NCBI GenBank assembly: GCA_029962745.1
Contig: CM057153.1
Location: 36,871,662-36,935,661 of the forward strand
From: Echinometra lucunter
Lineage: Eukaryota; Echinodermata; Echinoidea; Camarodonta; Echinometridae
Direction: 5' to 3'
Length of the DNA stretch: 64,000 bases
Shown here: piece by piece, positions 1 to 12,310 of the stretch
Layout of the letters: the number at the start of each line of letters is the position of its first letter
Numbering within the stretch: the stretch's first letter is position 1
The notes under the pieces: generated by a model
Seen by the model: only the letters and a program-made list of their open reading frames with translations
The model's database searches: none
What the model was told of the DNA's origin: nothing
Position numbers and translations under genes: made by a program

Positions 1-79
1 TCTGAGCGTGACTTCCGTTATTATTTCAATCAGGGTATTAAAGTTTGTGCCAAAGGGCTCGCCTCTTGCCTTCCCTCAG

Positions 80-175
80 GGCCTCCACCAAATTTATTTC
101 AACACATCACCTGACCCTGGGAATAGTGCTGCTAAATTGGCTTACTTAGGAAGCGAGGAAGACTTCCTTCAGAAG
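80..175 (+). CDS. Possible upstream PDE1 exon (weak)
   Basis: An open 96-base stretch lies between a pyrimidine-rich acceptor (ttccctcag) and a donor (AAG followed by gtattt). Read in phase 0 it encodes 32 residues ending LAYLGSEEDFLQK. Both ends are in phase 0, which fits exon 8045-8161, itself starting in phase 0 with TIDDWSF. In vertebrate PDE1 the segment before the equivalent WSF motif also has an LAY/LSY tripeptide and ends in LK, which is a faint resemblance. The preceding residues do not resemble the conserved GIFVERMYR segment. The exon could be real, alternative, or a chance open frame. Confidence 0.28.
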
Positions 176-3100
176 GTATTTGAGAGCTAATGATACGAAT
201 TACCTGCCCCTAGTCAGTCTCGCGTCATTATCTCTCACAGTCCAAACTATGTTCGTAGTAACGTCCAGTAAAGGAAACTGGATGATATGTCTATGTCTCT
301 TTTGTTATCATTTTCAGTCAAAGACACCGAACATTATTAATGTTTAAATAATGCATCAATCTTTTTTTTTTTAAATCAAGAATAGCAGGTGAACGAACCT
401 CGCTAAACCTTTTCACAATTTTTCACAATTTTTCACAATTGATTAATACTGAGTAGTGGTGCACAGTGCATGTGCATGGTGTCGTGTGGAAACTTGATGA
501 TATATTGTTTATGATACTGAATCGAAAATGTACCTATTCCGACCTTTTTTCTAGAGATGACCTTGCCATCTTCAATTTCAGGCATAGAATGCTTTTGTCA
601 TTAGGAAAAGAAAGCTACAGGAAAGACCTGTAGAAATTTACATGACTCTTGCTGTGAACTAGAGGCCATTTCGTTCTAATTTCCGATCCGTAATCGTTAT
701 GGTGCATGCATTTTTTAAAATGTTGGAATGTTTCATGTGTAAGTTCTTGAGTAGTAAGTAGTCTCTGGTAAGGACATCAGTTAAGAAAAGGTTGAATGCA
801 ATGCAGAGCACACTTAAACTGAACTTCGACGGGATAAATCCAGTCTGTTGCACATGTACGTTTGTGCCTTTTCTTCCTCTTTTTGTCTTTTCCATAATTC
901 TCATCAGATTTAAAAACTTTTTGACAAATAAGTTTAAGTGTAATCGCATAATCACTCATTTCATGTTTCTCAATTGCACGATAAATTCATTAACAATGTG
1001 ACCGGTTTTGTCAACACTTCTCCACTGCTCGTGGAATGATGTAATTTTCAGCTGATGCTTATGCAGTAAACAGGATAAATGTGATCATAATATAATTTGA
1101 GATGTGGCTAATTTTTCTACATTCTTCTTTTTTTTAAAAAACCTGCGACTTCCTGTCGCAAATTTGAAAAGACAACCTTTTGTACAGAGGAAGCTCACGA
1201 TTTTTCAAACCAGCTGTTTGGAGTGACTGTATTTTGTTATCTGTGTTAATCACCACACTTACTTTTTTGTTTCGATATCCTTCATTGCGGTTCGTCAAAC
1301 GCAGCTTGGGCAATACACATCATCAAACATGCAAAAGGCAGCCGACAAAAGCGAGATGAGTATACACGTGTACTTTCCGCACACTTTTATACGGTCCCAT
1401 TTAAAAAAAAAAAACCTGCAAGATGAAAAGAAGCGGGAAGTAGACTGCATAGAAATGATGGTGTGATGTAGTCATGGTGACGAGAAATGCTGGTACATGT
1501 TAACCACCAAAACACCTGTATCGAGTAATGCATCTTCATCATCATCGGTTGTGTCAGGTAGTCAGGAAACATGCATCTTTTGACAATGACTTTGCTCGAA
1601 AATGCCACATGCCATAGCTATCTTCACACGTTGGAATTCTAAATACCATGTTAATCATCTACATAAACATGAGAGACGCCCAAGAGCGTCACCACATTTA
1701 CGAATTCACCCATAGGGTGTTAGTTAGGATGATATATTACAGATGAGTCAAATTCCTTCAAATACAACACACCGTCATCGGCGATGTTTTGGCGTCTTTC
1801 ATGCTGTTGTATTGTTCACCCACCTTACATACACTTACCAATCTATTTACAAGTTGTTACAACAATGTGAATTCTCTTTTAGGAGGTGCTATCTTATTTA
1901 GTATTGATTACTTTTTAATGCATCTTTCTTTGCAATGTACATATTTTCTTGACAAGGATCTGAACTGGACGAATTGTATAATAAGATAACAGTTTTCATA
2001 ATCATTACAGACTGTCTTTAAAAAGCATTCCTTGATTTGAGTTACATTTTCTAGTTCAAAACTTCATGAATCAGTTTCAGTAAGTTTTACATATTTCGGC
2101 CACGCTATATTAATTGAAATGAATTATGACATTAGATCCCATTATACACATAAGATGCAAACAGCTCTATGAACTGATACCAATTCCCAACTATTTTTCC
2201 ATGCAGTAGAGTAAAAAAAAATATTGCCCTTGACAGAAATATTGCCCTTGACAGAAAACATCTTCGAATAAGAGGCTTGACAATAAGATATAATTATGTG
2301 ATATTCTATTAATCTGTAATTGACCCGTAGTGAAAATGTTCGTCTAAACAAAAGAAGTGGAGAGAATATTTACAGGATATCAACGAAAATACGCGAACAA
2401 CTTTGAACAATGTTTCAGATCTACGAAAGATTTACACTTAATGATACAAATGTTCTGTGCCTTCAGACAAAGCGTATTATTTTGTTTTTGACACTAACGT
2501 TGGCAACTTTTCTCCTCACTATCAAATTAGTGAGTTAAACCTGACAATTTGTCACTCTCGCTAGGGGAAAAATAAGCGTCACTACCCGACACTTCACACG
2601 TTCTGATGCAGCAAAAATGAGGGGGAAACGAGGAAGGAAGCGAAATTAAAAGACAAGAATATTCAATCACAGATAGAGAGAGAGAGAGAAAACGAGACCC
2701 TTTCTATCTAAATTTACATGATATTGAGAGAAATCTCGTGAATCTGCACGCTACTAATGTGGTTCCGTTCGATACGATGAGTGAATAGAGCCCCCCTTCG
2801 TAGACCAGAGAACGTGCCTATATACAGCTCACAGATCAATAGTGAGAAAGACGGTCGATATCATCCACCAGAAGCCACGTTTCTCTTTTTCCCCTCATCG
2901 GGGGTATCTTAAGAGGGATGAGCTGAAATGGGGGTATTCCTTCAGTTTCCTCTGTTATCAGGCAACATTGCCTTATACTTCATTATCAAGCTCATCCTGT
3001 GTTTTTCTACAATTTTTCATTTGTTTGTTTAAGACCTTGGCGCATTGGTTGCATTTCTTCCTCTAGAATAAGAGTTGCACCCTTTGGTTCCTCTTGAGAA

Positions 3101-4576
3101 AACTGGAGTTTAATCAATACAGTCATTGTTATTCTGTAGCAGTTGTGGTTGCTGCCGTGGGGATGATATTTAATCAATTTGATGAAATATTTTCCATGTC
3201 GAATAATCACGTTTTTTTCTTCTTACTTGCCTTGATTGTTAAAATTCGTAATTGAGGAAATCAAATCTATCAGTGACACGAATTGTGTTGAGTTTAACTT
3301 CCAATTATAGTGCCTGAATACGGCCTCAAGAAGTAACCGAATACCTCTAAGGGCCTTTTCATTGTTCCGGTAACAAGCCTGCAGAAAGTAGTTTGATATA
3401 ATTTTAAAAAAAAAGTATGTCAATTGATTATAAATGGAGGACACATGGTTTTGTGAGAAAGACTTACCTAACATAGGCTGTATCAATTTCTTGAATCATT
3501 TTACCCAGTGGCTGAAGGAGTAACAGAAAGGCGGCTTGTGGAGTATGTTAGAGAAACGAACACAAATTCCTATTTTGTGACGATACGCTCTTTGTTTGCT
3601 TAAACCATTTCAAGAACGGGCCTTGATGAGAATGATATATGCATGGCTGTTACATGTTCATAATAATTGTTACAAGAGTCTTATCGATCTTGGGGACAGA
3701 AATATCAAAATATTCTTTCAGATTATGACTGAACATCTCCAACCGTACGGGCCTCACATATAGGCCAGTTATTCACTTTGTAGTTATCTACGCAAGATAT
3801 GAAACTCTCATCCGTTTAACATGTTACTCTCATCGGCTGGAAATCAACTGAAGTAGAAATATAACGAAATTTAAGTATCATTATAATTCACTATATTCGC
3901 GGTTAAAATTTGAATTTGATCCTTGCAAAATTACTTTCCTTTTATCACCCTCCCTCTGATTTGAACTCCCAAATCATAATGCTTCTGGTAAAAGTGGATG
4001 AGATAATAGTATTCCAAATGATGCATTCCATCCTTCATATGCTGTGATTGAAACAAGGCATTATTTATAACGACTACAACTTTAAATAGTCTATTTTACT
4101 TCGGGTTTTTTTTTTCCTCCCATGCTAATCAATTCACTCGGTGTTAACCTTTAGGAGCATCAACCTCGTTTATAAATGAACGGGTTTTTATTTTTTACCT
4201 GCAATATCTGTGATAACTGCTCGCCGTTAATAATGTAAGGAGATCTTGGGTTTTCATAAATCTTGACGTAACTGCCATTTATTAAATGATTTCGTTTGAT
4301 GATAGACTGACAGATAGCTTGAGGGTCATAGACCTCGCTTACGATCTCGCTGTCTCAGTTTAATTGCCTCCAGTCGTGGACAGAATTAATAATTGAAGTT
4401 TCATAATGAAAAATCACTGAAAGTATGAACATTCATCTAAAATCGTAATTAATATCGTGCAGGTGAATTGAAGGTGCAATGGGTTTGGTCTCCCTAATCC
4501 TTTGTTGTCCCACTTGGCTACGACTTACTCCAAGGTATTAGTGTAGCTAAGCGGTGGCACCTTGAAGCATTAACCT

Positions 4577-4734
4577 CCCCCCCCCCCCCCCCCCCCATTC
4601 GAAAGGTGAAAAAGGAAACAAAAAGGCGAAGAGGAAATGAAAGAGAAAGGAGGGAGAGAGGGAAGAATAAGAATAAGATGATACAATTTTTATCCCCACC
4701 TCTTTATCTCCCTCCCCTTTCTGCATCCCCCCTC

Positions 4735-4781
<47 letters not shown>
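4577..4781. repeat. Poly-C tract plus (TC)n microsatellite
   Basis: A run of 20 C (4577-4596) is followed by a purine-rich stretch. A (TC) dinucleotide array of about 20 units follows at 4741-4781. Simple sequence only; open frames through it are artefacts. Confidence 0.9.
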
Positions 4782-4783
<2 letters not shown>

Positions 4784-5809
4784 TTCTACCTCTCTTTCCC
4801 CCTCTCAGAAGTACCACACTCGGAGCACTTATGTTTTTAGCAATTTGGCACAAGTGGCTATCGATAGATATCCTCAATATTTATCACATCCTTCCCGAAT
4901 GCACCTGGTGCTGCTGAATTGTGAATCTAGCCAACCCCACCCTAAATTCCACCCCAACCGCCCTACCTACCCCCTCTCCCTACAAAACTGAAAGGAAATG
5001 TTGAGTTCTATATTGATGAAAAATTAACTTTCACATACTGGCGTTGACAGGTCCTCATTACTCGGGGGGGGGGGATTCTCCATAGATATATTTATATACA
5101 CACATAACATATACACACACATAATAATACACACCCACTTCAAATAGTGGGAGTGCATACCCCAATCCTCCCCAGCTATCTCCGTTCCTGCACATAATCA
5201 ACTGAAAAATCGCCCCTGATGTCTGCCCTGCCCCACCCCTACCCCTCCTCCTCCTCCTCCCCTTGCAAACATTTCTTGGATTCTGTAGTGCTGCTAAAGT
5301 AGTTCTCACATAAAGCAAACTCACAGTGAATGTTCAAGCCTTAAAAATAAATGACATCTCCTGATCTTCCGTTGTCAAACGTACAATGGCCAGGCAATGA
5401 GCCGAAGAGGGATAGGTTAAATATTATTTCTGTTTCACTTTTTATTTTCAGTATTCATCCGTTGGTACTGAAATTCCTTGATTAAACAAGTTAGTGGATG
5501 AACATAATTCAGATAACGGTGATGTAATGTTTGAAATGAAATGGTCATTTTTACCTTTATAACTATCTCACAAACAACTTCAAATTCCGAGTTGACGGAA
5601 AACTTGAAAACGCAGGAATCAGCGTTGATTGCAGCATTCTATTTTTTATTTTTTTTTTTTTGCTTCAGTCCACTAAGTGCGATTACTAAAGTATTTCAAT
5701 GATTTACCAGTCTTTTTTTTTTCTTCTGATAACTGACGCAAAAACCGTTACGTTATGTTTTTACTGCATTTGTCACGTATTCTGTACGGTACTATCGCAT
5801 TTTATCCCA

Positions 5810-5864
5810 TCTCTTTCTCTCTCTCTCTCTATCTATCTTTCTCTCTCTCTCTCTCTCTCTCTCT
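5810..5864. repeat. (CT)n microsatellite
   Basis: An array of CT dinucleotides with a few TA/TT interruptions. Simple repeat, no coding content. Confidence 0.9.
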
Positions 5865-5990
5865 TTATGGACTGTTAGTTTTCTTACCCTTAGTATCTCA
5901 TTTTATACCTGCTATCCATCACGCTTATATACCTTCTACTTTTAATTTGAAAGAAAGAAATACCAAGGAGCATTGCTATTGGTACATGTA

Positions 5991-6178
5991 TTAAATTCTG
6001 CATATTTAATGAATAATGATATAATATCGGCTGTAACTTAATTTTTAAGGGCAAGGTAGCAAACATGCTCCCCCCCCCCCCTTGTTCGTGATATGATATT
6101 AAATTCTGCATATCTAATGAATATTGTTATAATACCCGGTTCTTAGATGATTTTTAAGGGCAAGGTAGCAAACGCGCT
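5991..6178. repeat. Local tandem duplication, about 108 bp x 2
   Basis: The block starting ttaaattctgcatat at about 5991 recurs at about 6098 with few differences. Both copies include a shared aagggcaaggtagcaaac segment. A 12-C run (6070-6081) sits at the junction. The second copy ends near 6178. The unit resembles no transposon I recognise. Confidence 0.75.
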
Positions 6179-8044
6179 ATTTTCCCTTTTTTTTTTCTTC
6201 AATATAATATCATCAAATGCACGTAGGTCCCACTGTAAAAATAATGATAATGATAATTCACTTTCCATTAGGGCCACTGTTGTTGAAAAAAAGTTACAGC
6301 TGAAGCACTTTACTTTGAAAGACGAAAGTGGCTACAACTCTACAAAGAGGACCAAGCTGTCAAGTGGCAATCGTTAACACTTGCCACGATTCCCATACCT
6401 GCACATGAAATTAGTTTTAATAAACCCGAACAAGCTCAATGTTTTATATATAACTCTTTACAAGAAAGATATTGCATGATAAGATTTATTGTACCTCGTA
6501 GTGGCTGGGAATTCATTGTACAAACTGTCTCTCGGTCTCAACTTACGCAACGAATATAAGAATAAAAGTTACAGCCAGGATAGATATTAGTTAACAAGGC
6601 TAAGAAAGTTAAACAATGACAACGAAGACCAAAAAAAAAAAGCGTTTTACCTGAACACAATCATGGCATTGTTAAATAGCTGCTGTTGACGTTTCCACAT
6701 ATTGCAGAGGGTATGACGGAGGACGATTTTATTCCCCAGTCAGCCATGGTTTCTTATCCAGAGAGACCAGAGTAGAGGGCATCGGTAGCCCTCGTCATTA
6801 CACCCATTTCTCAGGCTTCTGAATTGTTAAGGATCCGATCAGACCCAACCACCTGCGTCTATGTAATATATGTGTCACACTATTCATCTCTTAACAAGGC
6901 CTGTCTCCACTGCCACTGTCTTGTGTGACTTCGCAGGCCACGCACAAATGGCGCCAGCGAGATTGGTATAGCTCGTCGGCTATGTACTTTGTGAAGGCAA
7001 GGAAAACTGGTTGTGGACGCCATGGCGTACAACCCGGCGCCATAACTTGCAGGCTCGTCTGTATCGGCCTTCTTTTCACATGTGTGGGGAATATGCTTTG
7101 ACACAAATCATCCCAAGTTTAAATTCCTTTCATGGTTCCTTGTGGCTTTAAAAAAAAAACGGTTTCATATTAATCCGGTATTCTCCTAAACGTTTTATCT
7201 GGATAATTTTGGTTTATCAATAATAAATGATGCTCGTACAATGCCACACCTTCCAAACATCCCAGGAGCGTGTTCTCATACCCTAAAGAGAAACATACCA
7301 ACCATAAATGATGCAGTGATAACGTATATGCAGCATCAAGAAAAGAAATCCATCCAAGATGGACATGACCACCCGGACAGATAGGAAGCTCGTCAACAAT
7401 GTTGAAATACTTACGGAGAAGTATTGAATTATGCAATAGCTTGGATCACGCGGTCTTAACATGCTACCAGCAAGAGAAAAGAAAGAACGATGTGCCTATA
7501 GATAGCTATGAATAATTGATTGAACCGAGGTATGCAAAGGCTAAGAGATATTTGACTGGACTGAGCACGCAGAGCAAGTGAAATATGCGGGTTTAACTAC
7601 CTAGTTGGTGACTAAGGAAAACTTCGCCCAGAATCTATTTCTGGAAATGTTATACAGTATTCTAAACCATTGAGAATCATTTTTAATCTAAACCGCATTT
7701 TCTGCTGGATATTATCGAAAATAAGGTATATCAATTTTTTTGTTATTTGCAAATGTCCACACTAAAAAAGAAATATATGAAGAAATATATCTATAGCTGT
7801 GTAAATGTTTTCGTTTTCCTGTTTGCCCATTTGTATGATAGGTATTTTCCAGACTTTTATTTGTCATGTTATTCTTTTGAAAATGAAAATAAACAAATAA
7901 GACAAACCAAATGTGATTGTCAGGTATCAAAACCGTTTATTATGCAATATCTTACCACAAGTTAGGATAACTGTTCATCCTTTCCTTATATCTTCCGTCG
8001 CTTGACTTTCTATTGAATTTGATATATTTTCTTTTTTTTATCAG

Positions 8045-8161
8045 ACGATCGACGATTGGTCATTCGACATCTTTTCCTTGGATACAGAGAGTGATGGCCA
8101 CGCCCTAAAATGCCTAGCAACGGAGGTTTTATCGCGCTACGATCTCCAAACCAAATTCAAG
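8045..8161 (+). CDS. PDE1: PDE1 exon (window exon 1): start of the catalytic domain
   Basis: This exon encodes 39 residues (1-39 of the window protein), phase 0 to phase 0. It begins TIDDWSFDIFSL and ends RYDLQTKFK. In human PDE1 the same segment reads WSFDVF...L...RYDL..RFK and is the first helical segment of the catalytic domain. The acceptor is a T-rich tract ending tcag and the donor is AAG/gtgagt. It is 6.7 kb from the next exon. Confidence 0.93.
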
Positions 8162-11100
8162 GTGAGTGAACTTTAAGAAATATATAATCATGTAAGTCTC
8201 AAGTCAAAGATATGAGTTGGAATGTGGGCAAATTTACCTGGTATTTCAGGAAAGGAATCTTTTGTTTATATTTTTAGGAAATTATTCATCCTTAGAAAGT
8301 TGATGGAAAAAGTTTATGTAGGGTTGACAGTTTTAATGGATTTTTGAAAAATTTCTCGAGATTGCAGTTTGTGATGATATTTCTTTTTTTAACTTTTGAA
8401 TATTATTCCTTTCCCTTATTATACTTTGGTTAAGTGATTCATCAAGTCAAGATTTCTTGCTTACTTTTTGAGACATTATTGATAAATGGTTAAACGTTCT
8501 GTCGTTTCGTTTGAAATGTTGACTAGTACTTGGAGGATACATTTACAGAGTCTCGCACGCACAAAGTTAGAAATTGAAAACTATTTTCAGAATTCCGCAG
8601 ATGCGCATCCAGGAATAAGTCTCTGGAGGCTTATACATGTTATCAGCAACGAACCCTTGAAATCCGGTCACTCATAGTTAAAATGCTTGTACTAAATTTC
8701 TGCAACAACAAAAACGAAGAGCTGACGTAGCCCAGGTTTTCTTCTTGTATGGGGATGATGGTGGCGTACATTTCTCTTTGAATTTATTGGCTTAAAGATT
8801 CTCTCCGACTCCATCTAACCAGGGTCGGTGATCCCGTTAGAGTTTCTTATTAAGGTTTCATGGGAAGGGCGGGTGGCAGTTTTGGCATCCGAGTATTAGC
8901 TTGATTCGGTCTGCCATCGGCTGCGCATGTGTGCAAATATTGATAGAAAAATACTGCTTGCGCTTTTATGGCGTTCTGCGTCTGAGCCGGACTGTCTACC
9001 ATTATGTGTACTTTAAAACCTTAAGACGTGCTGTCCACTTTTATTTTGGAGACATTTTAAATGCTACTTCAGGGCAAGAAATTGATTTGAGGGTTCCAAT
9101 CGCGAAAACACTGTGGAAACATTCTGACGAGAATCTGGAAGCTTTTCATTATTCCGGAAAGTTATTATTAGCATATTCTTATCAGACATGTTTTTAAATC
9201 GAACGAATTGCAGATTGTTTATGAAACTAAATGGCAAAGACAATACGGGAAAACAACCTTTGGCAATGTTAATAACCTTGTCCGTCACATCATGACATTT
9301 TACATAATCCGACCATTCATTCTGTAGACAGAACAATACTGTTAAATTGTCACTTAGTTGAAAGGGTTTTTTCTATGTTGCTATGTCTTTATTTTAGTAT
9401 TAAACTTCGAATGTGGTAATTCTTCATTGTTACATTGTGATTTGGATCCACAAGTTAAAGGTTACCAACTTACCAAGTCGCCATATTAGTATTAAGTAAT
9501 TACGATGGGTATTATACCAGTAGATCATAAAGATAATGTTGTTTAGATATTAAGCAAGTTTGCACTAGGTTCAGGCACGTGGGTCTATAGAAGTAACACT
9601 TCTTCCGGTGTACGTAAATTATATACATGTATGTACCAGTGGGTATCTAAGCAACTAAAAACAATTAACATTATTTCAAGGAATACAACAAGACGTTAAC
9701 CCATTCGTGACAGAGGTCCACATTCTGTGGTTTGGCCTGATATCTTTTGATGCAAAGCCCTAAAAATCATACCAAATACATGAGCAGAAAGAGCAAATAA
9801 TTCTACACAAACTGTGCCCATTTTGGTTGCGTCAATATTCGTTGTTTTATGCCAAAAATTTTTTAAAGGAAAATAAGCATTAAAATCCTTAAATTGGCAA
9901 TGTGATAGAAAGTTTAAAATCACCGTTTTCCCCTGCAAATTGGCAACTTTTTGACTTCTCATCATAATTTCTGTCAATTCATATTCATTTCAGATACATG
10001 ACCTTTTATAAGAAAAATGTAGCAATAAAATAAAAATGTTGGTGTTGCCAATTTGAAGAATAAAATCTGATCAAATTAGGCTTTAAATAATTCCTTTCAC
10101 GAATGGGTTAATATCATCGATTCTGTATACACAGAATGAAGAATAAATTTCTGAGGAAGTCCGATGGACGAAATCTAAAATTGTTTCGAGTATCCTACGC
10201 CATCTTTGTTTTGACTTTTATCACACTATGTTCAGCATCACCTAAACCAAAGCGAATAGTACAAGTAGATTCTACATTATCACATCATGCATGTAGGATA
10301 ATTATATGGAAAGCTCAGGATGCATCAGCAAGCTACTCAGCATAAACACTGACAAAAGACGCGAAACTTTTGAGATTTCTTGGCATCTAATCCGCATGAT
10401 GCATACACATGCTTTGATATACTATATTCATAATGAATTCGCTTCTTCTTCCTGTCTGTGCTCTCATTGTAAGATGTTTTGCAAAAGAAAAGGAACGGTT
10501 CTTTCACGTGAACGGAAAAGATCACGTGATTTTTCTCCGTCTGATCACGTTTTAGCTAAGATTCATCTGACATTCAGAGTATCAAAGACCGTCTCGATGC
10601 ACTGTTATCTGAAGCAGATCAGATAATAGAAAGGAAATGCATTTGCACGAAGTCTTTGGTGAAAACGGGGTAACATAATCCAAAAATAAAACATACCAAG
10701 AGTTATTTCCCTTGACTGAATGAATAAATCACATGTCGGACATTCTGTAGGAAGACGCCACATTCAGTGAGATATGTTTTCCTGTCTGGAAAACATTAAA
10801 AACCTTGAGTCACATCACTTTTCCCGAGTTATTCATAACATTCTTGTATTCTCATGCTCTTTTTCATCGGAGAATAATGGCGGGCCTAATTTCGTCTTTT
10901 ATTTCATCATCCGTTTCTTAAAGCCTGTCAATTCTGATTTCACAGAAGACTGTCATATAAATTCAGACGATCACACTTCATGTTGTTCGCCGTGGCGGGA
11001 TAAACATTCGCGCATGTCACCACTGCCACATTTTAACACTGTGGGACCATTCTCCGCCTTCTCGATGGAGGAAAGTTCTGTAGTGGTGTTGCGTCCATGT

Positions 11101-12265
11101 TGCGAGGATTTCACTTGTTTGCGATACCCGACCTCATGAACGTCCGAACGAACCTGTATGACTATCTTTAAAATTACGTTGAAGAGCTATTCGTCGTTAT
11201 TCGCGATTTAAACCATGCAATCCTGTTATTATGATGAAAAAAATATTTTAACCACGTCGTATCGGGATTAAATCATCATGGGCCCGTTGTAAAAAACTTA
11301 CTATAATAGTAACTTTGCTATTATAGTAACTCAATGCTCCATGCTCAAAAGCCATTCAAAAGCCAGTATTCCATGAAGAGTTACTATAATAGCAAAGTTA
11401 CTATTATAGTAAGTTTTATGCAACGGGCCCCAGGGCTGATCGTACAATATATAAGGAGGATTATACGTCACCGCAACATACTCCGACATGTCCGAGAGAC
11501 GGTTAGTGATGATTGTCCTCAGTGGGAACAGACCGTCCGAAATGTACCCTCTTTACATGTGATTGGTGATGGCAGACAGCAAAGAGCGATATGACCTGAT
11601 TGTCAGGTTCATTTACTCTGCAAACGGCTGTTCAAATATCGTGTCTCCTCGAAGCCTATCCTCTCTAAAACACAGTTCATCCCACTCTCATGATCGGCCA
11701 ATTACACAGCAATAAATGACCATTGTTTTCGAAACCATACTTTATGTCAAACCCAACTTCCTATTTAATATTTACCCGACCATGTGGATGGCTTTTCATA
11801 TTGACATTTATTTTTTGCTCATCTCGGTATTTTAACCCAGCACGTAATAATCATTTTCGATTGCATAAAACAAAATGAAATTACCAAAAAAAAAAAAATC
11901 TAAGCACCGGCGAACCGATGATAACGCATGATTTTCATGCAAATGTGGAGCTTTATTTCTATCACAATAGGACAATCCAACTAAAAGTTTCAGATGAATT
12001 AATTTAGAGTATTTGATTTGAATTTACTTTCATCAAATTGAATTAAAAGAACTTCATTACATGTGAGGAAATTAAAGCAAAAGATACCAAAGTGTAAGCT
12101 AGATTATTAAAAACACTTAACTCTCTAGTGACAGAAAGTCCTCGATAGAAAAAGGGGTGTTTTCCAACCTTCAAAGTTCAGAGAAGAACCATATTCCCAA
12201 TTGGTTACAACCCTTTTCCTGTTTTTCACTCTTGCATGTTCTTTGGGATCCTCTCTCGCTCTCTG

Positions 12266-12310
<45 letters not shown>

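Larger units (their letters stand above)
176..8044 (+). other. Intronic or upstream DNA with no recognised gene
   Basis: I found no supported exon in this 7.9 kb; the PDE1 exon encoding the segment before WSFD was searched for by eye and not recognised. It contains a three-fold 11 bp repeat (tttttcacaa-type) near 410-440 and a 19 bp tandem duplication at 2221-2258. It also holds a 20-C run at 4577-4596, (TC)n at 4741-4781 and 5810-5864, an 11-G run at 5064-5074, and a roughly 108 bp tandem duplication at 5991-6178. All short open frames here lack family resemblance or paired splice signals. Confidence 0.6.

Noticed and set aside
10774..11139. Plus-strand 121-codon open frame in the first PDE1 intron
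   Set aside because: No recognised motifs, no paired splice signals and normal intronic composition; treated as chance.
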